From Mikania micrantha (Eukaryota > Streptophyta > Magnoliopsida > Asterales > Asteraceae), in assembly GCA_009363875.1 (NCBI GenBank), contig CM018695.1:67950907-68014906 (forward strand): DNA of 64,000 bases, in the 5' to 3' direction. Shown piece after piece: positions 22,331 through 34,572 of the stretch. Numbering within the stretch: the stretch's first letter is position 1; every line of letters begins with the position of its first letter. The notes under the pieces were generated by a model. It was not told the origin of the DNA and ran no database searches. It saw only the letters and a program-made list of their open reading frames with translations. Position numbers and translations under genes: made by a program.

Positions 22331-23909
22331 TACAAAAATCGTTCTTTATATTTAGGAGAGCCTTTTTCTAAAAAATCTTTTTTGTCTAACAAGCTGAAAA
22401 AGATTCTTAAAAACTCGAAAACCGACCCAAACAAACCCCGATTGAGTTCATATTTAAATCATTGGAACCGGTTTGTAATTTCCTAAAACCTAAACCTTAA
22501 ATCATAAACAATAAACGCTAATAATAAAACCAAAATTATAAAAACAAACCCTAAACCTAAAGATAAACCTAAAAGCTAAAAAAATGCCCTAAAACAAAAA
22601 AAAAAAACAAGTATTGTGGGTTCGATAAGAGACGGTTGCAATGCCATCGAAATGAGTTAAATCGGAGTTCGTTTGGGCCGGTTTTAGAGATTTTAAAAAT
22701 CCTTTTTAGCCTTCTTAGGCAAAATAGACTTTTTATTTGATAATTGCCCTGCACACACAAATAACAGATCTCGTTAAAATTCAATAACAATATCAAACGT
22801 CTTTATATTCATGTTTTATAAAATCATGTCATTTTCACTTAACTTTACTGTTAACTATTTTGCTCCTATTATTTGGTTGAATTTGGTTTGCTCATTTTAT
22901 AACCAAGCCAAACTGAATCAAATTTGGATGAAGTCATTTCACTTAACAATATTCTGAATTTTGTTCGATTTGATATTTGGTTCCACAACATATTTTCGAT
23001 TTGATTTTTTGTTTATTAAAAACGTTCATTTTTTGACTAAAAAACCACTAAATTAAATACATTTGAAATTTTATTTTTAATTAATGAAAAATATTAGACT
23101 TATTTAAAATCAAAATTTAATTGAAAATTTAAATTAAAAAACCCTAAAATAATTTCGTTAATAAAAAATAAATAAATAAAGAGTAAATTTAACTGGAAAT
23201 TTAAATATATAGCTTAAAATAAACTGGCAATTTAAATTAAGATAATCTAAACAAAAAAAAAATAGACAAATTGGCTTTTAATAATCCAAACTTTGATCAA
23301 TTGGCCGCTGCCGGTCCCAACTATGAAAATCCCTAATAATGGTCCGAACTTTTGACATATTTACTTGTGGTGGACCGCCGTCAAAAAAACCTTAACGGCG
23401 TTTACTTTTTTTCGAGTTTCGAACGGATTTTTGAGGGCTTTTGTTCAGTTGGAGAACACGAGTCGAATGACGTATAACTTACCTCGAAACGTTGCTCCAA
23501 ATTTCCCAATTTGATGATTTCTTTAATGAATTGAAAGTTTAAACACCAAAATTGGGAAATTTGATGTATTAAAAATGCTCAGTGAACGTATTAAAAATGC
23601 TCGAAACCCTACGATTTTTTTTAAAGTTTCTTTTTTGCTATTATATTGTTTGTAACGTGTTCAACACTGATTATTCATGTAACTGAAAAATAAAAGGTCA
23701 AAGAAGTGTTCAAGAGTCTTTGACCTGCACCTAGAGCTAATAGTTTGACTGAACCTATTTTGACATGTTGACCTGCCCATTTTGACACCTCTATGGTTTT
23801 GAAATTGTTCTGAAGTTTTTCATGATCATCAAATTGTTTGTAAGTACTTAATTACTCTGAATTGAAAGATCTTATTTTCTGACCAATAATGTGCTATGAT
23901 TTCATTTAG
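22331..23909. other. AT-rich intergenic DNA upstream of the gene fragment
   Basis: Degenerate CCTAAA-type telomere-like words cluster at 22480-22590, without a regular array. No upstream exon for the fragment at 23910 could be recognised. Confidence 0.35.
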
Positions 23910-24689
23910 GGCTCCACCATTATCTAAGAAGTCGAACAGGTGGCATTTTAATGGAAAAAGAATTCCAAAAAAGAGTGGCTCACTGGGAAGCCCATGGAAT
24001 GCTCCAACAAATTCATTTGGCTGGTCCAGTTCACCAGTTAAAGGTACATTTCTTCTGAAAAATTGCTACTTTTCTTTACTAGGCACTTGTTAGTTGTTAC
24101 ATAAATTATTCATATCTTCATTATGTCTCCCCTGATGATATAGCTTTAGGTTCTTAAAAAAATGAGACTGATGGTTAATTTAGAGTGGCAAATTGGGTTG
24201 GGTCGGGTCTGGTCACGGGTCAAATGGTAAATTTTGTATGGGTTGGGTCATTGTGTTGGCCCAAGACACATCCATTTTTTATTTAGATAAATAATTATTT
24301 TGTCAAGTATTGTTACCCAAATTTTAGTATTTCACTAATAATATAATTTCTTAAATAAAATGATAATATTGGCTTAAAATTGAACTTATTATCTGTAAGT
24401 ATAGGGTTATTGTGTTATTTGTGTAAAGTGTGTTTTAGTGGCAAGTGTCATGTTGTAAATATGAAGGGTTGAATTGTAATTAGGTCAATAGGTTACATGT
24501 TTCTGTAAACGTTGTATTGTTTGGGATGGCAACGCTTCAATATGTGCATATATCATGTAACATTCCTGTATTTATTAAAAAATTTTTTTTTTTAAATAAT
24601 TTAAGACGTCATTTCATCGAGTTTCACACGTACACACATAATCATACATTAAATATATGTGTATATATATATTTAATAATGATAGAGTT

Positions 24690-24733
<44 letters not shown>

Positions 24734-25424
24734 ACACATATAAGTATATATGAGAAAAACAACTTTAAACAAAATTTAATATACAGTTGCATATGAATGT
24801 TTATTTATAATTATACAACTCAAAGAAATAAAATTCAAACTTATTTTTATAAGAAAAAAATATTTTATAAAATAAGTTATAAAATAATATAATTAAACAA
24901 GTTATAAAATAAGTTATAAAAAGGTTTTATAAAAGCTATAATTTGTAAATAAATAACTCAAACAAATAATTTAATTATAAATATATAATTTTTAATCACA
25001 AAACATTATGGATTAATAAATAAAACATTTATAATATTACAATATTTCAAATATCTTAATTTTTACAAACTTTAAAAAAGGGCTAATATAAACTATTGGG
25101 TAAAAAGTGTCAAAAAAAAAAAAAAAAAAACTCATATTGAGAGGAAACTGGGAGGGGCTATTCTTGCCAAAGCCTTATAGTTGTTTTCCCCCTCTACCCG
25201 GTTCCTTGCTCCACCCGACCCAACTCCATCCTCAAACCATTTCGACCCAGTTTGCAAATCCGATCAATTCCAGTCGATGACAGCTAATCAAAACCATTTT
25301 AGGCAAGTTTCGAACGTGTAAATTGGATTGCAATCGCAATAATGGTCCATTTACAGCCAATAAACGCGTGAATCCTTCCCAAACATAGAACACCCGATCG
25401 GAAATTCAAATTCGAACAAAATGT

Positions 25425-25432
25425 GTATAAAA
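25425..25432 (+). promoter_or_regulatory. TATA box of LTR F1
   Basis: TATAAAAA lies about 870 bp into the LTR. The matching position in F2 (near 33319, minus strand) also has a TATA motif. Confidence 0.45.
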
Positions 25433-25794
25433 ACTCAATTGACTCGACCTAAACAATCTTTTGACACCTACGAAACTTTCTGTGAACCCAAAACCAACTC
25501 ACAAGCTGATACACTCGTGAATCAAGGTCTTCCAAAGCTTCGGTCGTCGTCTTCTGTCCTACAACCCAAAACCAGTTCAAACATAACCAAAGGTAAGTAA
25601 ATCTTACATAAATCTACTCGTTTTATCATCTAGAACATTAGCCCTATGGTTGGGATATCAATCGAGGACCCATCAATCGAATTTGAAGGGAAAAGGAACC
25701 AGGGCTCGAATCTTTTTCTTCTGCTTATAATCTGATTGGGGATTCAAGTAAGTTATATGTTAAAACTATTATTTCTGGACTTAACTAACAAACC

Positions 25795-25851
25795 AGAGCT
25801 CCGGATCAACTGGTAGCATCATGAAGTCCTATCAACATGGTCTCGGGTTCG
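25795..25851 (+). repeat. tRNA-like segment in LTR F1
   Basis: GGATCAACTGGTAGCATC resembles a pol III A box and D arm, and GGGTTCGAACC is a good B box, spaced as in a tRNA. The same segment sits at the corresponding place in LTR F2 (about 32890-32955, minus strand). It is not a complete tRNA gene. Confidence 0.6.
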
Positions 25852-27981
25852 AACCACACACCCTCTTTTTTATTTAAAACCTATTTTAAAACATCTAATT
25901 TCATAGAAAAAAAAAATTTATATATAATAATATTCTGAAAACGATATATAATGTATTCTGTGAAAGAAAAAAAATGTTATTAATTTTTAAATAGATGATT
26001 AATAATTATAATTGATGATTAATAATTATAACACTTTATCTTATTTATTTATTTATTTAATTATTTATTCTTACTTATTTACATAATAGTAATAATAAAA
26101 TAACTTAATAAAATTTATAAATTTACATAAATAAATAAGTTTAATAAATTTAATTATAACTCTTTATCTCATTTATTTATTTATTTATTCTTACTTATTT
26201 ATTTATTCTTACTTATTTATAAATTTTATGAACATAATATGTGATTAATTTTATGAATTTATCATAAACTTATAAGATGTCATCTAAATAAATTATTTTC
26301 TTATATTTCATGAGAAATTAATAAATTTAATAATTGATTTATAAAAATTATTTTTATAATTAGGGAAACAAGAACTTTGATAATTTTGATTAAACATACA
26401 ATAATTAAATTCTAAACCTTTAAATAAATACTTTGGGTCAACATTTGTAATTTAAACATTTTACCATTTTCATTTAAATCATAACGGAATTATTTGTGTT
26501 TATTCAAAACAAATTGAACCCGTTGATCTATTTCGAATTTAGAAAAATCCATAGAAAGACATAGTTATGTTAACATATGCTTAATGGATTACTTAGGTGG
26601 ATTTTGAATTTGTTGGACATTATTGAACTATAATTTGACAACCATTGCAAGGACTAGCTCACACATTGAGGTGAGTCTTCATAGCCCCTCTTTTACTTAT
26701 TTTGAACTTTTGGGGTGAAACATGTTATCATTTAACTTATTTTTACTTCTAAACATTTTCATGTGAACTTAGCTAATGGCGTTATAGTTTGTGAACTTTA
26801 GTTAAGGACATGCATTGATCACACATATCTAGTGACTATGATAGATCTATTGGACCGACCATTCCACCGTTGTTTGATTTACCCTTCGGGGGAAGCCCGC
26901 GGTGATAGTTTGCTAGCTTTGAGCATTGTTTGTAGTGCTAATCATTGGTCAAACATCATTTGTTAACATTGATGATCTGCTTTACTTGCTAGTTCATTTA
27001 ATTATGTTCATTATGCTTTGTGTTCACATATGACATCATTTGTAACATTTTGTAAACATATTTTGGTGTGAGTATTCAAACCTATGAAACTCACCAACTA
27101 TTCGTAGTTGACACTTGATTTTAAACATGTTTCAGGTGGAAATGACAAGTTAGCTATGCTAACGAGCTTGGATTAGCTTACATTTAATTTGTATTTAATG
27201 TATTAGAATTGAAACGATGTAACAGTTAGGGTTTAAGAATTTAAAGAAATGTAATAAATGTTTGAGTTTAATGTTTGAACAATTTACAACTTTATACCTT
27301 GTGCTATGAACAATCTACACTTCGTGCCGCCCCGATGTTTCCGCCATCGGTCGGGGTGTTACATATCACACAGATAAGCAAATCATCAGATCTTTTATCA
27401 AAATTTAAAGTTTGTGTTAAATTTTTGTAATTGTTATTTCAATTGTTTCTCTGATTACCTACAGATAATATATAAGAGGCTCTGAACATTAAGAATATAC
27501 AATGTGATGACCCATTTTAATTTTTGTTTCTTTATCACTATACTCATTTGACCTTTAGAGATGAAACATAATGACATAATTCGAATTGACCCATATTTAA
27601 GTAAATGGGTCAAATGGTTCAGCATGGCAACTTGTAGTGATATTTTGTTGGCTTTATAAAAATTGCAACCTCTCCTTTATTAACTTCAGTATATGACTTT
27701 TACTCGACGTTTCACAAGACCCCAAACAGAAAGAAGTTTTCAAAGGAAGAATGGAAGGAATTCACAGAGGAATCAACCCGAGAATCAGTCGCTGAGTTGG
27801 CATCTTCACCCGAATTTACTGATTGGGTGATCAACAAAGCCAATAGAATCAAGCTTCTTCCTGAAACGGGTCAGACGATGATGTCAGCAGGTCAGATGAT
27901 GATGTCAGCATGTCGGATTCTACGGATGGATATTTTAGAAAAGCAGACAGACGTGGTTTCTTCAACTGGCGAAAGCACTGA

Positions 27982-29165
27982 TAAATCACTGGGCCGATTT
28001 ATGGGCAATCTTGAAGTTTTTATAGAAGGATGGTTTGTGTATTTTATTTGTTCTTATGGGGGTACCACTTTGAATAGAATGTACATTTGATGAACATGTC
28101 ATTTTCCCTTAATTTTTCTTGCAAAAAAGTTGGTCTAACAGATAAGAAGTTTTGGTAATTAAATGTTTTTTCTTTTACCAAATATCCCAGTGTTTGCGGT
28201 TTGTATAGATTGCTATCGTCTGGTTGGAAACCTTCTGACTATTGTAATTTGTAAAATGTGTTTTAACTTCTACAAGCAGCAGTTGGGTTTTTGCCTTTTT
28301 GGATTATGCTGTTTTGGATCTTATTCGGTGGCAGAAATCTAAACCGAACCAAATTTTTACCCAAACTGAACCGAATAATAAAATAACAATTTGCTTTGGT
28401 TTTAATAAAAGGACTAACTAGTAAAATTATTTAATAATTGAATATTTGAATATAAACGGATGTTAATGGAAATAAACAAACTAATTACCAAACGTTCACG
28501 AACCCGTTGCTACTTTAGATGAAGAACCAACAAGTTGATGGATCATAACCCTAATGATATAAGATAATTAAAGATTTCTCTGTTTTTCATGATGAGAGAA
28601 AGATAAAAGAATAACGCACCAAGGCATAACTTTTACTTGTTCAAATAACAATTAAGGCGAAGCAGGGTCAGGAACGATGAATCTTTTTATGATCAAAAGA
28701 AACATTAGTTTTGAAGCAAGAATTGATTTTCCTTTATACCTAATATAATGCATGAAAGAATCTTTAAATAATCATAAATTCGCTTGAAAAGCCTACATTG
28801 TGGAAGAATGATATGTATATGTGATATTAGATATTGACTAGTTATATACGAGCTAAAGATATATCTAATTTTTCGTCCTAATAAAATGAATGGACACAAT
28901 CTCTGTTCATGTTTGTTCATTTAATTAATCGAATGTAATTTTTTGTTCGTGTTCCTTCATTTGTTAAACGAATAAACATAAATGAACTTTTTACCGAACA
29001 GTTCACGAACTGTTCACTGAACGTTTGGTTTGTTTACGCATGTATGACTTTAGTTTAGAGAGTGATTATGTAAAAATTCATAAATAGAAGGCATGCTTAA
29101 AGGAAAAAAGAAGCCCTTTTGGAGAATAGTTTTTAGAATTATATTCCCTTGCTCCATTTTTTTTA
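27982..29165. other. 3' flank of the gene fragment, no further gene
   Basis: AT-rich, with scattered AACCGAACC and TTCACGAAC words typical of old repeat debris. No coding region is supported. Confidence 0.35.
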
Positions 29166-29169
29166 TAAC

Positions 29170-29365
29170 CATAGGAACCCACTTGTGTGGTAAACCCCGG
29201 GTCCCACCAATACCCAACAAAACGAGAGGAACATGTAAAACGCGGTCGCATGTAACCGAATCAGTAGCTTTCAAGGAAAATTGTTGCAAGTGGGGATTAC
29301 ACTTAAGATCTCTAGTATGTCTCTCATCCACTCTAACCACTGCAGAGTGTCCTTGGAGGTTTGCT
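29170..29365 (-). mobile_element. tRNA-derived SINE, minus strand
   Basis: On the minus strand GCAGTGGTTAGAGTGG forms a tRNA-type D arm and A box, followed about 35 bp later by a decayed B box ending in AATCCCC. A unique body follows, then GGTTATAAAAAAAATGG as a possible tail. No clean target duplication was found. Confidence 0.45.
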
Positions 29366-29390
29366 CCAAATTTTTTAGCACTTTTAGTAT

Positions 29391-29570
29391 AGACATGGCT
29401 TAGTAGTACAATATGATGAAATCATGGTGAATATACGTGATCTAAATCTTGCCATCCAGTTCAAGCTTCGAGTCCCATAAAGACTGATGTTGACACCGGC
29501 TCAACATAATTGGTGATGAGCCTTTGAGGGGTTGGTTGCTAGTATTTCTTATAAAATATTAAAAAAAAAT
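29391..29570 (+). mobile_element. tRNA-derived SINE-like sequence, plus strand
   Basis: TGGCTTAGTAG fits an A box and GCTTCGAGTCC a B box about 70 bp later. The segment ends in an A-rich run near 29570. Boundaries are approximate. Confidence 0.4.
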
Positions 29571-29579
29571 ATTTTCCTT

Positions 29580-30535
29580 TTAGAAATTTATATGTTGGCT
29601 ACAAGTTTCTTCATAAAAATGATTTGTTCGTGCTTTTTCTAATTATCAAATCTTCTTATTTTATAAAAGCTTTATAAAAATAACTAAAAATAGATTAGAC
29701 ACATATCAGTAATCTAGAGAATCTACAAGCTAATTTACTCTTTTCAGTCTACAATTAAATGCATCTCTCTTTTATTGAGTAACACAATTAAATACTAATT
29801 ATATTATTCATATCTTTATAAGTATATAACACAAATTTTCTTGACACGTTAAAAAGGACGTTTTATTAAAACCAGACTTCTTAAAAAAAATAATTACAAA
29901 ATATAAAATGTTTCTAAAACAAAAAACTTTCTAAAAATACAAACTATTTTTTTAAAACATAAAAAATTTATAAAATCTATTATTAAAAAAATAATTCAAA
30001 ATCAGTGCTTTAACAACAAGATATTTATAATAAATCACTTTTTTTTTCTTTTCAAAAATAGCTTTTTTAAACGAAATGTTTCACAAAACGTACTGTCTAA
30101 AAGACGAAAGTTGAAATGATGATTTTATTCTATTGTTATATATTTTTAAATCTAATTATTAAACAACTGATGTTTCTTTATTTAAATTGTTTAATAGACA
30201 AGTATCAGGCTATTTCTTTGTATAAAAAATGACATTTTTCGAAACAATAATTTTAAAACAAGATGTTGGAAAACAAACTTTTAATAAAAAAAGTTAAAAA
30301 ATATTATTATTATTTTATTACTTAAAATAATAACTTATACACAACTTTTATCATATATATTAAAAAAATCATTTAATAATTTCTAAATTTTATTACTAAC
30401 TATTAAATATTATATGTAGCTCCTTTAAGGCATAAAATACTAGTGTAGTTAATTATATATTAATAAAAAGATTAATTATAATTTTGTTACAATCCTTTTG
30501 GGTATTGATGCCATGTGAAATATAATCAAGAGTAA
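29580..30535. repeat. Segmental direct duplicate, copy 2
   Basis: Collinear with 20860-22330 but shorter. It ends with GGGTATTGATGCCATGTG, matching the corresponding phrase near 22300. No coding sequence. Confidence 0.6.
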
Positions 30536-30719
30536 ATTACTGATATAGTCCATATAGTTTGCTAATATTTCGCTTTTGGTCTACAGGTTTCATAATTACT
30601 CATTTGATCTCAAACTTTAAATATTTGTAACTCATACAGTCCTTTGGTTACCAAATTACCCTAACATAAGAACTATATGTGTTACAAATGTTTGAAGTTT
30701 GGGATAATATGAATAATTT

Positions 30720-30862
30720 ATGAAATCCTATTAACAATACAAATGTAGAACGGTGTGACATTAAAAAGAATGATTTGAGTTTGTGGCTCGTGCTACATGT
30801 GATACTTAAAATTTTTTTGGGTTATGTTACTTTTATACCTTTGGTGCCTTGTGAAATATAAC
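30720..30862. repeat. BAHD-flank-like block (2)
   Basis: TTTGTGGCTCGTGCTACATG followed by TTTGGTGCCTTGTGAAATAT matches the block at 19230-19400 and resembles the upstream flank of the BAHD pseudogene near 41480-41600. Confidence 0.45.
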
Positions 30863-31165
30863 GGTCATATTATTCTCATACCTACCTAATATTCCTTACA
30901 TCTTTTATACATCTATATATTTATATGATACGTATATGATGATAATTATTATTTATCAGAATTTCTAAGTTTAATGATTGTACTTTTATACGTTTCGTAT
31001 ATGCCTATATGAGACGTATAAGTCCTATATGAGCGTATAAGAGACCGATCATTGTCGAAACAGTAGGTGTTAGAATGCGTTATATGTTTCATATATGTTT
31101 ATACAAGACGTATAATGTCAGTAGGGTATTAAAATAAAAAAGTTAGGTGTGTAAATAACTACCCC
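30863..31165. mobile_element. Palindromic 0.3-kb DNA element G, copy 1
   Basis: The left end GGTCATATTATTCTCATACC is inverted at the right end (reverse complement GGGGTAGTTATTTACACACC). The interior is rich in ATATGAGACGTATA-like words. A second copy (31356-34735) is split by two insertions. No clean target duplication was found for this copy. Confidence 0.55.
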
Positions 31166-31189
31166 AAAAGATAATCAATGATTTATCAA

Positions 31190-31340
31190 ACGTAATACGA
31201 TGTAATATTAAAAAAAGATGATTTGATTTTGTGGATCGTGCTACATGTGACACAAAAAAAATGATATTTGGTTCGATTTTGGGGTCATGCCTGGAATCAC
31301 TGGGTTGACTTATCTTTTTTATTTCATTCATCGTCAGTAG
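31190..31340. repeat. BAHD-flank-like block (3)
   Basis: TTTGTGGATCGTGCTACATG followed by ATATTTGGTTCGATTTTGGG parallels 41530-41600 upstream of the BAHD pseudogene. Confidence 0.4.
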
Positions 31341-31407
31341 ATATAGATTATTTATGGGCTTCGTTATTCACAAAAATTTTTTATGTTAACATCCCACTGA
31401 TATTATA

Positions 31408-34043
31408 TGTAACACCCCGACCGATGGCGAAAACATCAGAGTGACACGAAGTGTAGATTGTTCATAGCTTAGGGTATAAAGATGTAAATAATCATTCAAT
31501 GCAATTAATTCAAACATTCAATACATAGTTAAATAAATTCAAACCTAACTATTACAGCATTCAATTTAAAATTCAAATTCAAATACATAATTCAAATCAA
31601 ACAAAACCAAATCCAAGCTCATGTGATTGCTAGTTTCCATTTCCTCCTGAAACATGTTAAAATCAAGTGTGAACTCAAAGAGTTGGTGAGTTTCATAGGT
31701 TTGATCATATAAATAAAATAGTTTTTAATAATAGATAAGTTCAACACATGTGCAACATAAGCCAAATGCACAAAGCTTGTAAGTGAAACTAGGGCAGATC
31801 AGATAGTTAAGTTTGACCAATAGATAACAATCACCACAAGTTTTCCTTTAAAGGAGAAAACCCAAAATGGGTGGGTGGTCAATCCAATGGTACCATTATT
31901 GCTTCCAAATAGTTAAGTTATGATCAATGCAAGTTCAACAAACAAGTTCACTACAACTAAGGTCAATAGCTAAGTTCACATGGTTTAAAGATAAGTTAAG
32001 TTCATAACATGTTCCACCTCTAAAACATAAAACAAGTAAAATAGAGGCTATGAATACTCACCTTTAAGATGAGTTTGCTAGCTTTGAAATAGATGTTCAA
32101 ATAGTAGTTCAAGTAGGTCCAATAAGCTCAATATACACCTATATAGTTCATTCATATAAGTTCAAATAACTATGGCTTCTATGGAATACCTAAGACCTAA
32201 TAATTCATAAAGCTCGGTCTTGATAATATAGTTGGATATTTAACAATTTGTTTTATTCAAAATGATAATTAAATCTTATTTGGTTTTGTTTACATTTAAA
32301 TTTTAAATAAAAATTTCTTTTAAAGTTGAATCCTTTTAAAATGTAAATCTTTAAATGTTTTTATCATTAAGATAAGTTCAAGTTTATAAAATATATTGAA
32401 AAATAAAAATAGAAACAAGTTTTTATCTTTTTGTGAGTTTTATAAATAAGGGTTTTAATAAAACTATTAGATTTATAAACGTATAAATAAATGCTTTGTT
32501 TATTGGTGTTTTATAAAGATTGATTTTATAATGTTTGTAAAAATTCAATTATTATTTATATAATACAAGTTGTTTAAAAATTGTGTATTTAAATATTTAA
32601 AGTATACATACATGTATACATAGACATGTATGTGAGTTTGGAAATATTAGAATAAAAATATATATAAAAAAATGTTATAAAAAAAAATTATATGCTTTTA
32701 TTAAAATAGTTAAAACCTTTTTATTTAGTTATTTATTTATATATTTAAAAAAATATATTTTTCTGAAAAAATTTCTTTTTCTGAAAATAATATAAATTTT
32801 TATTTATAAAAATTTCTGGTGAAAACGGATATTAAAAATGGTTCACGGATTAAAAGTTATGAAAAAGATAAGATTTTTAAAAGAAAACCCAGCCTCAGCC
32901 GGGTCTCGAACCGGAGACCTCTCAACCCGCAAACCCAAGCTTAAACCAATTGATCTAGACCAAAGTCTGCGAAAGAAGTGGTTTTCAATTATATTTAAAA
33001 TGAACCGAACCTGGTTCCCTATTTCAGATTCTTCCCCAAACCGAGCCCTAATCCCTTGGTCGATCCGATTCACAAGATATAGAACCCGATGGTGTTTATA
33101 ACCATAGGGCTTTCGTTCGTGGATCAAAAACGAGTACGAGGGTGTATGAAACACCTACCTATGTTCGCGATTGACTGGATTTCGACCGAGAGGAAGTAAC
33201 ACGAACGAACCGAAGCTTCTTGGATCTTGAATCGCGATGTACCGTGTTTGTGAATGTGTTTTTCGATCACAGAGTGTTTCGAAATGGTTAAAGGGAGACA
33301 TTGGATGGATCAATTCGAGTTTTTATACACAAATTAGTCGAGTTTAAGCTTTCGGTCGTGATGGTTATTTTGGAAACGATTTTTCACGCGTTTAAGGAAT
33401 TAAATGACATTAATTGATGATATCAATCACATAACGCGTTCGAATAGTTGCCTAAAATGATCGGGATTAGCTGGAATGAGCTGTATGTGCGTGGTATGGA
33501 AACCGGGTCGCGATTGGGTCGAAAACGGGTTTGGGTCGGCTGTTAGAGGGAGACGGGTAAGGGGAAAGGGAGGTTTGGGTTAATGGCAGATTCAGTCCCT
33601 CACAATCCCCTTTCTAACACAGCTTTTATGTTTTGACATTTTAACCCCTCAACTTTTATAACTCTTTATAAAATTATATTTATGCTTCCTAATTAATATA
33701 AATTGATTATGTTTTTATAAAAACATTATTTTAAATGTCACATTATAATTATAAAACTTAAAACACATTTATTTGTCTTATTTATTTAATTATGAATTAT
33801 TTCTAAGTCTTACAAAACTTTATTAATTATTATTATTATTATTTTTTTGTTGCCATTTCTTTAAATAGTTAATCCACATACATATTTATATGCATATTTA
33901 ATTAAATATTTATTTAAGTTATTTTCTTGTACATATACATATACTTATGTATATGTGTACTTGTGTAAAGAAAAAAAATCCAAATGACGTCATAATTCCT
34001 TTATTAAACATAAATGTTTATTATAAATTTCGTAAATGTTACA
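31408..34043 (-). mobile_element. Solo LTR F2, inverted relative of F1
   Basis: On the plus strand it starts TGTAACACCCCGACCG (31408) and ends AAATGTTACA (34043). The duplication TTATA lies at 31403-31407 and 34044-34048. Reverse-complement homology with F1 runs through both ends (AATGACGTC near 33985 matches GACGTCATT near 24607), the tRNA-like segment, the TATA region and the 3' motif. Length 2.64 kb. Confidence 0.88.
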
Positions 34044-34128
34044 TTATACACCTGCATATACATACACGAGACATATATATCGCGCTCTTTGACATCCAAT
34101 GATTTAACAATAATTGATCACATATACG

Positions 34129-34572
34129 CAAGCCCGGCTTTAGTATATTAAGAAAAAAACCCTAGCTTAGTGTCACCAAAATTCAGGAGCCTTAAATTTT
34201 TGTGTTTTAACAGCCATACTATCATACTCATTCTTCAAAACTACACCCATATATTCCTCGATTTGCTTGGATTTGAATCTAAGACCTTATTATAAGAGAC
34301 AATGCCTCTACCAAATAAGATAGTCCTACAATGGCTTTTGGGCTTTTTTTGTTGTGACGAATTCTAATGTGTAAAAAAAATTGTTTTTATATTTGTAATT
34401 AATCTACATATTTTCTTTGTGTTTATCTTTTCTGAGCTTTCTCCTTCATGATTATCTATACTTTTTATGTTATAAGCTCGGATAAAATACGAAAGTTTTA
34501 TTTACAATAGAAAAAAATCACACTTTTTTGCTCCTCTTTGGGCCGGCCACCAAAAAGCTTGAGCCGACCCTG
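34129..34572. mobile_element. hAT MITE, 444 bp, inside element G
   Basis: The left end CAAGCCCGGCTTTAG is inverse to the right end (reverse complement CAGGGTCGGCTCAAGC). The 8-bp duplication CATATACG lies at 34121-34128 and 34573-34580. It has no transposase. Confidence 0.78.

Larger units (their letters stand above)
24556..27363 (+). mobile_element. Solo LTR F1 in the intron of the gene fragment
   Basis: It starts TGTAACATTCCTG (24556) and ends CGGGGTGTTACA (27363). The duplication TATCA lies at 24551-24555 and 27364-27368. It is 2.8 kb with a TATA box at 25425-25432, a TA microsatellite near 24690-24730, a tRNA-like segment near 25795-25851 and the conserved 3' motif (ACTCACCAACTATT, TTGACA, TTTCAGGTGG) at 27085-27140. 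LTR F2 at 31408-34043 is the same family in the opposite orientation. Confidence 0.88.
23910..27981 (+). pseudogene. Two-exon fragment of an unrecognised plant gene
   Basis: Exon a (23910-24043) follows a TTTCATTTAG acceptor and encodes APPLSKKSNRWHFNGKRIPK and WNAPTNSFGWSSSPVK up to a GT donor. Exon b begins at 27690 after TTAACTTCAG and joins in phase to give VYDFYSTFHKTPNRKKF, KEEWKEFTEESTRESVAEL and SSPEFTDWVINKANRIK. After LLPE the frame must shift by one base to give a plausible acidic tail (SDDDVS repeats) ending GYFRKADRRGFFNWRKH at 27981. Spliced introns show that this was a genuine host gene. No start exon was found, and the frameshift lies at a 21-bp tandem duplication (about 27870-27911), so I call it a partial pseudogene. 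I do not recognise the family and give no function. Confidence 0.6.

Noticed and set aside
22480..22590. Interstitial telomere repeat
   Set aside because: CCTAAA words are irregular and degenerate, with no array of CCCTAAA.
25795..25851. Functional tRNA gene
   Set aside because: Only A- and B-box-like parts are present; acceptor and anticodon stems do not form, and it lies inside an LTR.
24556..34043. LTRs F1 and F2 as the two LTRs of one element
   Set aside because: They are in opposite orientation and each has its own target duplication, so they are independent solo LTRs.
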